A DNA stretch of 45,593 bases from a bacterium (GTDB taxonomy: Bacteria; Acidobacteriota; Thermoanaerobaculia; Multivoradales; J023). Positions 6,601 through 14,570 of this stretch are shown here, in pieces. The notes beneath the pieces were generated by a model that saw only the letters and a list, made by a program, of their open reading frames with translations, ran no database searches and was not told the origin of the DNA. Numbering within the stretch: position 1 is the first letter of the stretch; the number at the start of each line of letters is the position of its first letter. The DNA lies in the NCBI GenBank assembly GCA_024226315.1, contig JAAELT010000433.1, positions 1 to 45,593 on the forward strand, written 5' to 3'. Both the position numbers and the translations under genes were made by a program.

Positions 6601-6648
6601 TTGACGCAGTGTCACGGCGACTCATAGAATTCTCTAGAGTGACTCACT
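6601..6648 (+). promoter_or_regulatory. sigma70 promoter and operator of the first VapBC
   Basis: TTGACG at 6601-6606 and TAGAAT at 6625-6630 are 18 bp apart. The palindrome AGTGA-C-TCACT at 6638-6648 lies just downstream, where the start of transcription is expected. This fits autoregulation by the RHH antitoxin encoded from 6696. Confidence 0.6.
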
Positions 6649-6695
6649 TTGATTCGTGGGCCTGCCCGAATGACTCGGCCCTCGGAGAATCGGGA

Positions 6696-6965
6696 ATGAA
6701 CAAATCGCAACTCACGATCAGGGGATTCGACGAAGAGCTGGCGTCTCGATTGCGCCGCCTGGCGGAGGAGCGCGACATCTCGCTCAACAAAGCCGCGCTG
6801 GTATTGATGCGTCAAGGCGCGGGGCTCGGCACTCCCGGCGACCAGCCCAACGTCATCGGCAACAGCCTCGACCGGTTCATGGGCGTCTGGACCAAGGAAG
6901 AAGCGGCGGAATTCAGAGAGGCGACGAGGGACTTCGATCGCATCGACGAAGACCTCTGGACATGA
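6696..6965 (+). CDS. RHH antitoxin of a VapBC-type module
   Basis: An 89-residue protein with an N-terminal ribbon-helix-helix (QLTIRGFDEELASRLRRLAE, then SLNKAALVLMRQG) and a C-terminal toxin-binding tail containing LDRFMGVWTKEEAAEF and ending in DEDLW. The same tail pattern occurs in the antitoxin at 14.3 kb. The ATG at 6696 has GGAG about 9 bp upstream. The stop codon overlaps the toxin start (ATGA at 6962-6965). Such antitoxins bind their own promoter and neutralise the PIN toxin. Confidence 0.88.
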   Translation: MNKSQLTIRGFDEELASRLRRLAEERDISLNKAALVLMRQGAGLGTPGDQPNVIGNSLDRFMGVWTKEEAAEFREATRDFDRIDEDLWT

Positions 6966-7354
6966 GGATCCTGCTCGACACGAACGCCTACACGGCCATG
7001 GTCGAGGGTCACGAGAAGGTCTGCGCGCTGGTTCGAATGTCCGAACAGGTCATCGTCTCCATGGTCGTCGTCGGAGAGCTGCTCGCCGGTTTTCGCCACA
7101 GCTCTCGATTCGAGGTCAACAGCCGGATGCTCGATGACTTCTTGCGGGGTCCGTACGTCCAAGCCGTACCCGTCAGCCGAACCACGGCCGACCGATTCGG
7201 TCGGGTCTGGGCCGGTCTGAAAGCCAAGGCAAAGCCCATTCCGACCAATGACATGTGGATCGCGGCTCATGCCATGGAGACCGGCACAGACCTGCTGTCG
7301 TTCGACAAGCACTTCGACGAGGTCGATGGCCTGGCCTGGATTCGGCTGAGTTAG
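6962..7354 (+). CDS. VapC-type PIN toxin
   Basis: This 130-residue PIN-domain ribonuclease has the expected acidic residues: D6 in ILLDTNAY, the Glu in VVVGELLAGF, the Asp in PTNDMWIAAHA and a final Asp in LLSFDKHF. PIN toxins of this type usually cleave tRNA or rRNA. It overlaps the antitoxin by 4 bp and ends 32 bp before the first DUF4062-NACHT gene, so the module sits directly upstream of that gene. All catalytic residues are present, so it looks active. Confidence 0.9.
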   Translation: MRILLDTNAYTAMVEGHEKVCALVRMSEQVIVSMVVVGELLAGFRHSSRFEVNSRMLDDFLRGPYVQAVPVSRTTADRFGRVWAGLKAKAKPIPTNDMWIAAHAMETGTDLLSFDKHFDEVDGLAWIRLS

Positions 7355-7386
7355 TAGCGCCTCGCCGGGCGGCTACAATGGTGCCC

Positions 7387-10300
7387 ATGTCGGCGAGGGC
7401 GCGCTTCCGTATCTTCCTTTCCTCGACTTCCGAGGACTTGACCGAGCACCGCGCCCGGGTCGCCGAGGCGATCGAGGGTTTGGAGTTGCTGCCGGGGCGC
7501 ATGGAGACCTTCGGCGCCAGGCCGAAGGCGCCGCTGGAGGCGTGCCGGAAGGAGGTCGCCAAGGCTGACGCGCTGGTGGTGGTGTTGGCGCATCGCTACG
7601 GCTGGGTGCCGGGTACCGACAAAGGCGGCGACGGCGAGACGAGCATCACCTGGCACGAGGTGGCGGCGGCCCTCGATGCCAAGAAGCCGGTGTTTGCCTT
7701 CGTGGTCGACGAGGCCTACGCCTGGCCGGGCGACAAGGAGCAGGATCAGATCACTGCGGAGACGAGCGATGCGGAAGCCCTGCGGATTCTCGCCAGCGTT
7801 CGCGGCTTGAAACGGTTCAAGGACTACCTCGGCGACGAGGTGACCCTGCAGGCGTTCACCACCCCGGACGACCTCGCCGCCAAGGTCACCGGCAGCCTCT
7901 CGAACTGGCTGCTGGGCCTGCAGGATGACGCTCCCGAAGAGCCAGTCGAGAGAGAGGAACCGCGTAAGGTCCCCGAAGATCCCGAGATCGCCGCCTACCG
8001 CGCCTGGGCGGACTCGCGTTATCGCCGGCTCGACCTGATCGGCGTCGGCGGCGGGGACGTCCGCCTGCGGCTGGACGAGATCTACGTGCCGCTGCGCATC
8101 TCGCGCCGCGCCGAGATCGACCTCGACCGCCGCGGGGGCAAGCGGCGGGCGGAGACGGCCTGGGATCAGGCCGAGATCGACCTCGAGGTGGAGCAGATCT
8201 TCACCGCGGCGGGCCGGGGCAGGCCCCACGCGGTGGTCTTCGGCGAGCCCGGCTCGGGCAAGACCACGGCGCTCAAGAAGCTGCACCAGCAGTGCCTCGC
8301 GGACCCCGAGGCTCTCGGCCTGCCGGCGGGCACCCTGCCGGTCTTCGTGCCCCTGCGCCGCCTCGCCGAAGGCGACCAATCTGAGCCGCTGAGCGTGCTC
8401 GTCGGCACAGTGCTCGACGTCGTCTCGGGAGGCCGGCTGCCCTCGGGCCTGGCCGAGCGCCTGTGGCGTCACGGCCGGCTGCTGCTCCTGCTCGACGGGC
8501 TCGACGAGATCGCCGACGACACCCGGCGTGCCGAGGTCGCCGCCTACCTGGACTGGCAGCTCGGCTCGGGCGGGGGCAAAGGCATACGGGCGGTGGTCTC
8601 GTGCCGCTACTCGGGTTACGGCGGCGGGGTGGAGCTCGGCGAGGGCTTCCTGCACCTCGACGTCCGGCCGCTCGACGCCGGCCAGGTGCGCCGCCTTGTG
8701 CGGCTGTGGTTCCGCGAAGTGCAGCCGGCGGTGGCCGGCATGACCGCGGAGGAGGCACGCGAGCGCGCCGCGAGCCTGAACGCCGCGCTCGAGGGCGAGA
8801 GCTACGCCAGCCAGCGGCTCAAGGTGCTGGTGAGCACACCGCTGCTGCTGACGCTGCTGTGCCTCATCGTGCAGCGCGGCGGCGTGATGCCGCGCCAGCG
8901 GGTGGACTTCTACGACCAGTGTCTGCGCGTGCTGCTCGGCCGCTGGGGCGAGACCACCCGCGGCGCCCAGCCGCTGCTCGACGTCGAGTCGGCATTGGCA
9001 GTGCTGCGCCCCCTGGCCTGGCGCCTGCACGACGCCGAGCGCCGCGACGACCTCTCCCACGCCGAGCTGGTCAACCACCTGCGCAAACGCCTGCTCGACC
9101 TGGGCCAGGACGCCTCGCCGTTCCGGGTGTTCGAGTGGCTGCACCGGGAGACCGGGGTGATCGAGGAGTACGCGCCGCGGCGCTACGGCTTCGTGCACCT
9201 CGGTTTCCAGGAGTACCTGGCCGCCGCCCACGCCGCCGCCCGCGGCGAGCAGCACCTGGACCGCCTGGCGAGCGCCTTCGGCGAGCGCTGGTGGCGGGAG
9301 GTGGTGCTGCTGCTGGTGGGCCTGCCGGGGCACCGGGTGTTCGGGCCGTTCATGGAGCGTCTGCTGCGCTCAGGCGCGCTGTCCGAGCAGGCCGACCTGC
9401 TGCGCCAGTGCCTGGCCGAGGCGCCGGAGGTGCATCTCGAGCCGTTCCTGGCCGCGCTCGACAAAGGTGAGCCCGATCTCCAGGCGGCGGTGTTGCGTCT
9501 GCTGCGTGGACGATGCGATCCGCGGCTGGTGGAGCGGGCGGAGCGTCTGGCGGAGAGCCCGAGTGCGGAAGTGGCGGCGATCGCGGGGCGGGTGGTGGAG
9601 CAGTGCCGGGAAGCGCCCGAGGGCGAAACCGACGCCGGCTACGACCTGTTCCTCGCCCACCACCCGGCCGTGGCCGATGCCGCCGGCGAGCTCGCCGCGA
9701 GTCTCTCGGCTCGCGGCGTGCGCCTGTACGAGTCGCCCGATTGGGAGAGGGACCTGGAGGCATTGCTCGCCGGCACCCGGGCGGTGGCGGTGCTGGTCGG
9801 CAGCGAGGGCGTGCCGTGGCAGCGGCCGGACCTCGAAGGTTGTATCGGGATGTTCCACGGCGAGGAACGGCCGGTGGTGCCGGTGCTCCTGCCTGGCGCG
9901 GGCGATGCGCCGGTGCTGCCGGAGTCGGTGGAGTGGGCGGCGTGGGTGGACCTCTCGGACGGCTTCGACGCGGCGGGCTGTGAGGCGCTGGAGTCCGCGG
10001 CGCTGGGGCCGGTTTCGGCGGTGGACCTCGTGCCGGAGGTCGCGGCGGCATCTCTGTCGGTGACCGCCGGCCCCGAACCGGGCGAGCCCTTGACCGACCC
10101 GGTCACTGGCGCTCGATTTCTGTGGGTCCCCGGCGGGCGGTTTCAGCTTGGTGAGGACGCGTCGCCTCACGACGACGAGAAGCCCGCCCACTGGGTGCGA
10201 GTGTCGCCGTTCTGGCTCGGTGAGACGCCGGTCACCAATCGGCAGTATGCCGCGTTCCTGGAGGAGACCGGTCACGAGGAACCGCAGTATTGGCGTGACC

Positions 10301-10818
10301 GGCGCTATTCGGGCGAAGAGCAGCCTGTGGTCGGTGCTACCTGGCATGACGCCAATCAGTATTGTGAGTGGCTGTCCGGAAAGTTGGGGAGTGTCGCTAT
10401 GCTCCCCAGCGAAGCGCAGTGGGAGCTCGCGGCTCGGGGCGACGATGGAAGGAGATTCCCCTGGGGTGACGACGAGCCGAATGACACGCTGGCTTGCTTC
10501 AAGGCCAAACAGCCGGCGCCTGTTGGCAGTTTCCCGGACGGGAGCGGCCCGTTCGGAATGCTGGACCAGGCAGGCAATGTCTGGGAATGGTGCCGCGATG
10601 CATGGAGCACGACGATCTACGCCGAGCGTGCGAAGAAGGGCAACGAGCCCTTGGATCCGGTTGGCGACGAGGGCGAGGGAGATGTCAGAGTGCTCCGGGG
10701 CGGCGGCTGGAACTATCCCGCTGGGAGCCTGCGGGCCGCTTACCGCCGCAGGAGCTCGGCTTCGTACCGGTACTCGAGCATCGGCTTTCGTGTCTTGGTC
10801 GTCCCCGCGAGCCCTTGA
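7387..10818 (+). CDS. DUF4062-NACHT-TIR-like-FGE protein, DGR target 1
   Basis: A 1143-residue multidomain STAND-type protein. Residues about 5-190 form a DUF4062 domain (RFRIFLSSTSEDL). A NACHT NTPase follows, with Walker A GEPGSGKT (286-293) and Walker B LLLLLDGLDE (near 370), then a helical part. Residues about 750-850 are TIR-like (YDLFLAHHPAVADAAGELAA). Residues about 903-1143 are a formylglycine-generating-enzyme/C-lectin fold (GNVWEWC, IGFRVLVVP). Its final codons fall in a hypervariable repeat shared with the convergent gene at 11.2-14.2 kb. I chose ATG 7387 because TACAAT (7374-7379) ends 7 nt before it, as in the paralogue. An ATG at 7378 overlaps that box. Likely a sensor of infection or self, diversified at its C-terminus. 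Confidence 0.88.
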   Translation: MSARARFRIFLSSTSEDLTEHRARVAEAIEGLELLPGRMETFGARPKAPLEACRKEVAKADALVVVLAHRYGWVPGTDKGGDGETSITWHEVAAALDAKKPVFAFVVDEAYAWPGDKEQDQITAETSDAEALRILASVRGLKRFKDYLGDEVTLQAFTTPDDLAAKVTGSLSNWLLGLQDDAPEEPVEREEPRKVPEDPEIAAYRAWADSRYRRLDLIGVGGGDVRLRLDEIYVPLRISRRAEIDLDRRGGKRRAETAWDQAEIDLEVEQIFTAAGRGRPHAVVFGEPGSGKTTALKKLHQQCLADPEALGLPAGTLPVFVPLRRLAEGDQSEPLSVLVGTVLDVVSGGRLPSGLAERLWRHGRLLLLLDGLDEIADDTRRAEVAAYLDWQLGSGGGKGIRAVVSCRYSGYGGGVELGEGFLHLDVRPLDAGQVRRLVRLWFREVQPAVAGMTAEEARERAASLNAALEGESYASQRLKVLVSTPLLLTLLCLIVQRGGVMPRQRVDFYDQCLRVLLGRWGETTRGAQPLLDVESALAVLRPLAWRLHDAERRDDLSHAELVNHLRKRLLDLGQDASPFRVFEWLHRETGVIEEYAPRRYGFVHLGFQEYLAAAHAAARGEQHLDRLASAFGERWWREVVLLLVGLPGHRVFGPFMERLLRSGALSEQADLLRQCLAEAPEVHLEPFLAALDKGEPDLQAAVLRLLRGRCDPRLVERAERLAESPSAEVAAIAGRVVEQCREAPEGETDAGYDLFLAHHPAVADAAGELAASLSARGVRLYESPDWERDLEALLAGTRAVAVLVGSEGVPWQRPDLEGCIGMFHGEERPVVPVLLPGAGDAPVLPESVEWAAWVDLSDGFDAAGCEALESAALGPVSAVDLVPEVAAASLSVTAGPEPGEPLTDPVTGARFLWVPGGRFQLGEDASPHDDEKPAHWVRVSPFWLGETPVTNRQYAAFLEETGHEEPQYWRDRRYSGEEQPVVGATWHDANQYCEWLSGKLGSVAMLPSEAQWELAARGDDGRRFPWGDDEPNDTLACFKAKQPAPVGSFPDGSGPFGMLDQAGNVWEWCRDAWSTTIYAERAKKGNEPLDPVGDEGEGDVRVLRGGGWNYPAGSLRAAYRRRSSASYRYSSIGFRVLVVPASP
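10688..10813 (+). repeat. variable repeat 1 (DGR-type VR)
   Basis: This 126-bp block at the 3' end of the first NACHT gene matches the block 11234-11359 on the other strand at 115 of 126 positions without gaps. The 11 differences are at 10711, 10722, 10727, 10742, 10747, 10750, 10753, 10765, 10766, 10771 and 10780, and each has A in one of the copies. It encodes residues about 1101-1142 of the FGE/C-lectin domain, the usual place of a DGR variable region. Confidence 0.8.
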
Positions 10819-10872
10819 TTTCTTGGGGTTTTGTTCGTTGTCTTCCGGATTCTGGAGGGGTCCAGGGGCGCT

Positions 10873-11057
10873 TGACGCGCGGTGGCTTCATCTACCTCGG
10901 CCATCGCGTGACGCGCGCCGGAGCCCGCGCCACGGACGACATCCTGCGACGGATGCAGGGGCGGGTGACCGAGGTGGTGCTACGGGGCGACGTCGAGAGG
11001 ATCGAGCGGTCGGTGGCTTCGTATCGGGGTCTGATCGAGCTGGGACGATCCTGGTAG
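10873..11057 (+). pseudogene. reverse transcriptase C-terminal remnant between the two targets
   Basis: The plus-strand frame ending at TAG 11055-11057 encodes RGGFIYLGHRVTRAGARATD and later ERIERSVASYRGLIELGRSW. This resembles the C-terminal end of retroelement reverse transcriptases, where a GxxFLGYRV strand and a later SYxGLL helix are conserved. There is no start and no palm domain. The sequence directly upstream is the 3' flank of the first target gene, so a deletion has joined that flank to the RT tail and removed most of the gene. The position between two variable repeats supports a former DGR cassette. Confidence 0.5.
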
Positions 11058-11170
11058 CTCATGCCCATTCGGGTGACGAAACTGTCGTGTCCTAAGCCAC
11101 TCGTCGCCGATTTCGTCGCATCGCGACTGACAAAGTGACAGATCTGTCGATAGTGGTTGTTCTGTCAAGA

Positions 11171-11189
11171 CCAGGGGCTCCGCCCCTGG
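11171..11189. repeat. hairpin 45 bp beyond variable repeat 2
   Basis: CCAGGGGC (11171-11178) and GCCCCTGG (11182-11189) pair perfectly around a 3-nt loop, on the 3' side of the minus-strand target gene. The same left arm occurs at 10862-10869 behind variable repeat 1, but its right arm is replaced by the RT remnant. Hairpins downstream of VRs assist target recognition in some DGRs. It may also simply be a terminator, although no T tract follows. Confidence 0.5.
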
Positions 11190-11228
11190 ACCCCGCCTGA
11201 ATCCGGAACAAACCCCAAGACTCAAAGC

Positions 11229-14207
11229 TCAAAGGCTCGCGGGGACGACCAAGACACGAAAGCCGACGCTCGAGTTCCGGCTCGAAGCCGAGCCCCAGCT
11301 GCGGGAAGCGGCCCGCAGGTTCCCTGCGGGATAGTCCCAGCCGCCGCCCCGGAGCACTCGACCGATCTCGCCCTCTGCCCAAGGCACCTTCTCTTCATCT
11401 ACACACCACTCCCACACGTTGCCCGCCAGATCCAGGTGTCCGCATGGACCCTTGCCCCGAGGATAGACGCCGACCGGCGTTGGCACTTCGACGTTCATGG
11501 CGAAGTTGGCCCGCTCCGGGTCCGGCTCCTCCTCTCCCCACGGGAACTCCCCGCGCTCCGGCATCGCCGCCGTCTCCCACTCCTTCTCCTCCGGCAGCCG
11601 CGCCTCCTGGTAGCCGCGCTGTTCGCCGAGCCAGTTGCAGTACGCCTCCGCTTCGTACCAGCTGACGTTCACCACCGGCCGGTTCGGGCGCTCGAGCTGC
11701 TCCAGCCACTCGCCGGGCGTCTCCCAGTCCTCTTTCTCCCTGAGCTTCCAGCCCTCGTCGCTCCAGTGCTGCGACTCCTCGTAGCCTCGCCCCTCGACGA
11801 AGCGCTGGTACTCCTCCACCGTCACCGGAAACCGGCCCAGCCGCTTGCCGCCCACCCCCGGCACTTCGAGGGAGTTGTCCACCCCCGGCGCCAGACGCGG
11901 ATCCCCGCCCCGTCCCAGGGCCTCGGCTGCCTCGATCCGGGTCTCCACCGGCACCCGCGCCGCCCCCTCCGGCTCGAAGATCGCCATGGCCCGCTTCAGC
12001 GCCTGCTCGGCGGCATTAGAGATCTCGCCCGAGGGCTTGTAGCCGAGCACCTCCAACGTCCGCAGCAAACGGCCGAGCACCGCCGCGACGCGGGCGTCGG
12101 TGGCCAGGTCGGCATCCTCGCCCCGCTGTTCCATGACGCGGGCGAGCAGCCGGTCCACGCGGCCGACGCCACCCTCGTCGAGCAGGCAGCCGGGCAGCAG
12201 CTCGATCGTCTCGCGCCACTGGGCGTGGTCGAGCCGGTCGCGCACGATCGGCCACCAGTCCCGCTCCTCGTCCTCGCCGTCACCGCGCCAGGCGAGCTCG
12301 AGCGCGGCCAGGAACTCCTGGAAGGTGAGGTGCCAGAAACGCAGCCGCCGCCCGCCGATCTCCTCCACCACGCCGCTGCCCAGGCACTCGAAGGTCAGCC
12401 ACGCCCGCGCCTCCTGGCGACGCTCCTGGTCGGGGAGCTCCGGCCGCTCGCGCTCGAGCAGCGGTGCCACCACCACGGCAGCATCCTCCAGGTCGAAGGC
12501 GGCGCGCTTGCCGCCTTCGCCGGCGGTCATGGCGAGCGCCAGGCGGGCGAAGGCGCGCCAGGCGAAGAGGTCGGTGTACCCTGCCTCCTCACGCAGCCGA
12601 GAGCGCGCGGCGATCAGCCAGCGCAGCACCGCGCGGTACACGCGCGAGCGGCCTTCCGGCAGCCGGCCCTCGTTCCAGTGCACCACGCACAGGCAGGTGA
12701 GCATCACCGGGTTGGCCGCCAGCCGGCGCACCCGCGAGCGGCCGACGATGGCCTCGGTCAGGGTGTCGCGGTAGCGCTCGGCCTCGGCGCCGGGCTCCTT
12801 GCCTTCGGCCGCGTGCAGCGCCCCCACCCAGTGGTCCACGAAGGTGCGGATCTCCTCGTCGCCGAAGGGCTCGATGGTGGCGGGGTGGAAGCCCATCTCC
12901 TTGAGCGGCGCGGTGTCGATCGGCCGGCTGGTGACGACCACCGGGCACTGCCACTTCCTACAGGCGTCGCGGAAGATCCGCAAGACCCGCTGCCGGAGGG
13001 CGTCGTCGGCCGCTTCGTCGAGACCGTCGAGGAGCAGGACGGCCTCGCCGCTCTCGAGCAGGTCCCGCCAATGATCGCGCGAGATCGGGTGGTCGTCCGC
13101 TTCGCAGGAGCGCGCCAACAGGTCGAGTAGCCACTGGCGGTTGTCATGGCGGAGGTTCGGGCCGTCTGGCGCGGTCAGCAGCGACACCAGGTCGGAGACG
13201 CGGAGGAGCACCGGCACCCGGGGCGCCTCGTCGTCGAGGCCCAGGTAGCGCCGCCGCCACGAGACGCTGTCCGGGCAGGGCTCGCCGAGCACGTCGCGCG
13301 CCAGCATGCAGGCGGCGAAGCGCACGAAGGTGGTCTTGCCGGCCCCGGGCTGGCCCTCGATCAAGAGCCGATGGTGGCGCGGCAGCAGGCTGGCAAGGTT
13401 GATGCGCGCGTGGCGCAGGCCGGCCATGGGATCGTCGTCTTCGGTACCGACCCTGCCGAGGCTGGACAGTATTCCGAGGCTGGACAGCGGTGTGTAGAGC
13501 CGCTCGATCGGGTAGCGCAGGGCACCGGTGGCGTGCTGGGTGGAGATGCCGCTGATGTTGATGTGGTCGGTGCGGTCGATCAGATCGGCGAGGTAGCGGG
13601 TGAGGTCAGCCGCGGCGCGGATCTCGAGGTCGGGCCGCGCCGGCAACTGTTCCAGCAGCCACTTCGAGAGGCTGGAGCTCACCTTGAGCGCCAGGTCGTT
13701 CGGGGTGGTGAAAGTCTCCAGGATCACCAGGCTTCCGAGGTAATCCTTGAACCTCTGCAGCCCCTGGACGGCCACGCCCACGGCGAGCATCTCTTCCGGT
13801 GTGGTCGCCGTCGTCAAGCGGTCCTGCTCGCGGGGGCCGGCCCAGGCGTACTCCGGGTCGACCACGAACGCGAACACCGGCTTGTCCGCGGCCAGGGCGG
13901 CCTCCACCTCGTGCCAGGTGACGCTCTTCTCACCGTCCCCGCTCTCCTCGACGCTCGGTACCCAGCCGTAGCGGTGGGCCACGCACACCACCAGCGCGTC
14001 CGCCGACGCGGCCTTCTCGCGGCACGCCGTGAGCGGCGCCTTGGGCTCGGCACCGAAGGTCTCCATCCGCGCCACCTGCTGGGACAGGCGCTCGATCGCC
14101 GCCGCGACCCGCTGGCGATGCTTCTTCAGGTCGTTGGAGGTCGAGCAAAGAAAGATCCGGAACGGCGGCGGAGCCTCTTTTGTCGATCCCTTCCCAGCAT
14201 CGGACAT
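11229..14207 (-). CDS. DUF4062-NACHT-FGE protein, DGR target 2
   Basis: A 992-residue paralogue of the gene at 7.4-10.8 kb. It has a DUF4062 domain (residues about 14-200, FRIFLCSTSNDL), a NACHT NTPase with Walker A GQPGAGKT (285-292) and Walker B VLLLDGLDE (near 390), a helical region, and a C-terminal FGE/C-lectin domain from about residue 780 (GNVWEWC, VGFRVLVVP). It lacks the TIR-like domain of its paralogue. The ATG at 14207 lies 6 nt after TACAAT (minus strand 14219-14214), suggesting a leaderless mRNA. It is convergent with the first target and divergent from a VapBC operon whose promoter is in the same 105-bp gap. The last codons fall in variable repeat 2. Confidence 0.88.
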   Translation of the reverse strand: MSDAGKGSTKEAPPPFRIFLCSTSNDLKKHRQRVAAAIERLSQQVARMETFGAEPKAPLTACREKAASADALVVCVAHRYGWVPSVEESGDGEKSVTWHEVEAALAADKPVFAFVVDPEYAWAGPREQDRLTTATTPEEMLAVGVAVQGLQRFKDYLGSLVILETFTTPNDLALKVSSSLSKWLLEQLPARPDLEIRAAADLTRYLADLIDRTDHINISGISTQHATGALRYPIERLYTPLSSLGILSSLGRVGTEDDDPMAGLRHARINLASLLPRHHRLLIEGQPGAGKTTFVRFAACMLARDVLGEPCPDSVSWRRRYLGLDDEAPRVPVLLRVSDLVSLLTAPDGPNLRHDNRQWLLDLLARSCEADDHPISRDHWRDLLESGEAVLLLDGLDEAADDALRQRVLRIFRDACRKWQCPVVVTSRPIDTAPLKEMGFHPATIEPFGDEEIRTFVDHWVGALHAAEGKEPGAEAERYRDTLTEAIVGRSRVRRLAANPVMLTCLCVVHWNEGRLPEGRSRVYRAVLRWLIAARSRLREEAGYTDLFAWRAFARLALAMTAGEGGKRAAFDLEDAAVVVAPLLERERPELPDQERRQEARAWLTFECLGSGVVEEIGGRRLRFWHLTFQEFLAALELAWRGDGEDEERDWWPIVRDRLDHAQWRETIELLPGCLLDEGGVGRVDRLLARVMEQRGEDADLATDARVAAVLGRLLRTLEVLGYKPSGEISNAAEQALKRAMAIFEPEGAARVPVETRIEAAEALGRGGDPRLAPGVDNSLEVPGVGGKRLGRFPVTVEEYQRFVEGRGYEESQHWSDEGWKLREKEDWETPGEWLEQLERPNRPVVNVSWYEAEAYCNWLGEQRGYQEARLPEEKEWETAAMPERGEFPWGEEEPDPERANFAMNVEVPTPVGVYPRGKGPCGHLDLAGNVWEWCVDEEKVPWAEGEIGRVLRGGGWDYPAGNLRAASRSWGSASSRNSSVGFRVLVVPASL
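11234..11359 (-). repeat. variable repeat 2 (DGR-type VR)
   Basis: The partner of the block at 10688-10813, of equal length and in opposite orientation. The shared block starts at GAGTGCTCCGG and ends at CCCCGCGAGCC. Upstream of it the two genes differ strongly, including length differences in the segment after GNVWEWC, so the near identity is local. It encodes residues about 950-991. Confidence 0.8.
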
Positions 14208-14263
14208 GGAACTATTGTACGTGCTGCGCGTCAACAGGCTCGCGTCTCGGGTGCCGCGTGCGT

Positions 14264-14300
14264 TATGATGTGCATCACTTCGGTGCACGAAGTGATGCAC
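14264..14300 (+). promoter_or_regulatory. -10 box and long operator of the second VapBC
   Basis: TATGAT at 14264-14269 is followed immediately by a perfect 13-bp inverted repeat: GTGCATCACTTCG (14270-14282) and CGAAGTGATGCAC (14288-14300) around GTGCA. It lies 13 bp before the antitoxin ATG. This is a typical site for autorepression by an RHH antitoxin, and it may also affect the divergent NACHT gene. Confidence 0.7.
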
Positions 14301-14312
14301 CTTTGACGAGCC

Positions 14313-14570
14313 ATGCACGCCATCACTCTCAGGAACATCCCCGGGGAGATCCAGGACGCCATCGAGCTCCGGGCTCGGGAAGAGGGATTGAGCTTCAACA
14401 GGACGGTCCTGCGGATGCTCGAGGAGTCCCTCGGCTTGCACGGAGATCGGCCTCGGGTCGTCCACCACGATCTCGACCACCTCGCCGGTACCTGGTCTCG
14501 GGAAGAGGCTGCCGAGTTCGATGCGGCTCTGTCTGAGCAACGCCAGGTGGATCCAGAGTTGTGGGAGTGA
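14313..14570 (+). CDS. RHH antitoxin of the second VapBC-type module
   Basis: An 85-residue protein with an N-terminal ribbon-helix-helix (ITLRNIPGEIQDAIELRARE, then LSFNRTVLRMLEESLG) and a C-terminal tail LDHLAGTWSREEAAEF ending DPELW. The tail is homologous to that of the antitoxin at 6.7 kb. Its stop TGA at 14568-14570 overlaps the likely toxin start as GTGA. A strong dyad lies directly upstream. It is divergent from the second NACHT gene. Confidence 0.88.
   Translation: MHAITLRNIPGEIQDAIELRAREEGLSFNRTVLRMLEESLGLHGDRPRVVHHDLDHLAGTWSREEAAEFDAALSEQRQVDPELWE

Noticed and set aside
7351..9333. 660-codon open frame on the minus strand opposite the first NACHT gene
   Set aside because: It is an antisense shadow caused by high GC content. 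The plus strand has recognisable domains and the minus translation is low-complexity and Gln/Ala-rich.
10819..11228. Template repeat of the DGR between the two targets
   Set aside because: I searched this gap for a third copy of the 126-bp block and saw none, only the flanks, hairpin and RT tail. I also noticed none elsewhere in the window, though this was by eye.
11157..13130. Long plus-strand frame opposite the second NACHT gene
   Set aside because: It lacks recognisable motifs, while the minus strand shows DUF4062, NACHT and FGE domains. It is an antisense shadow.
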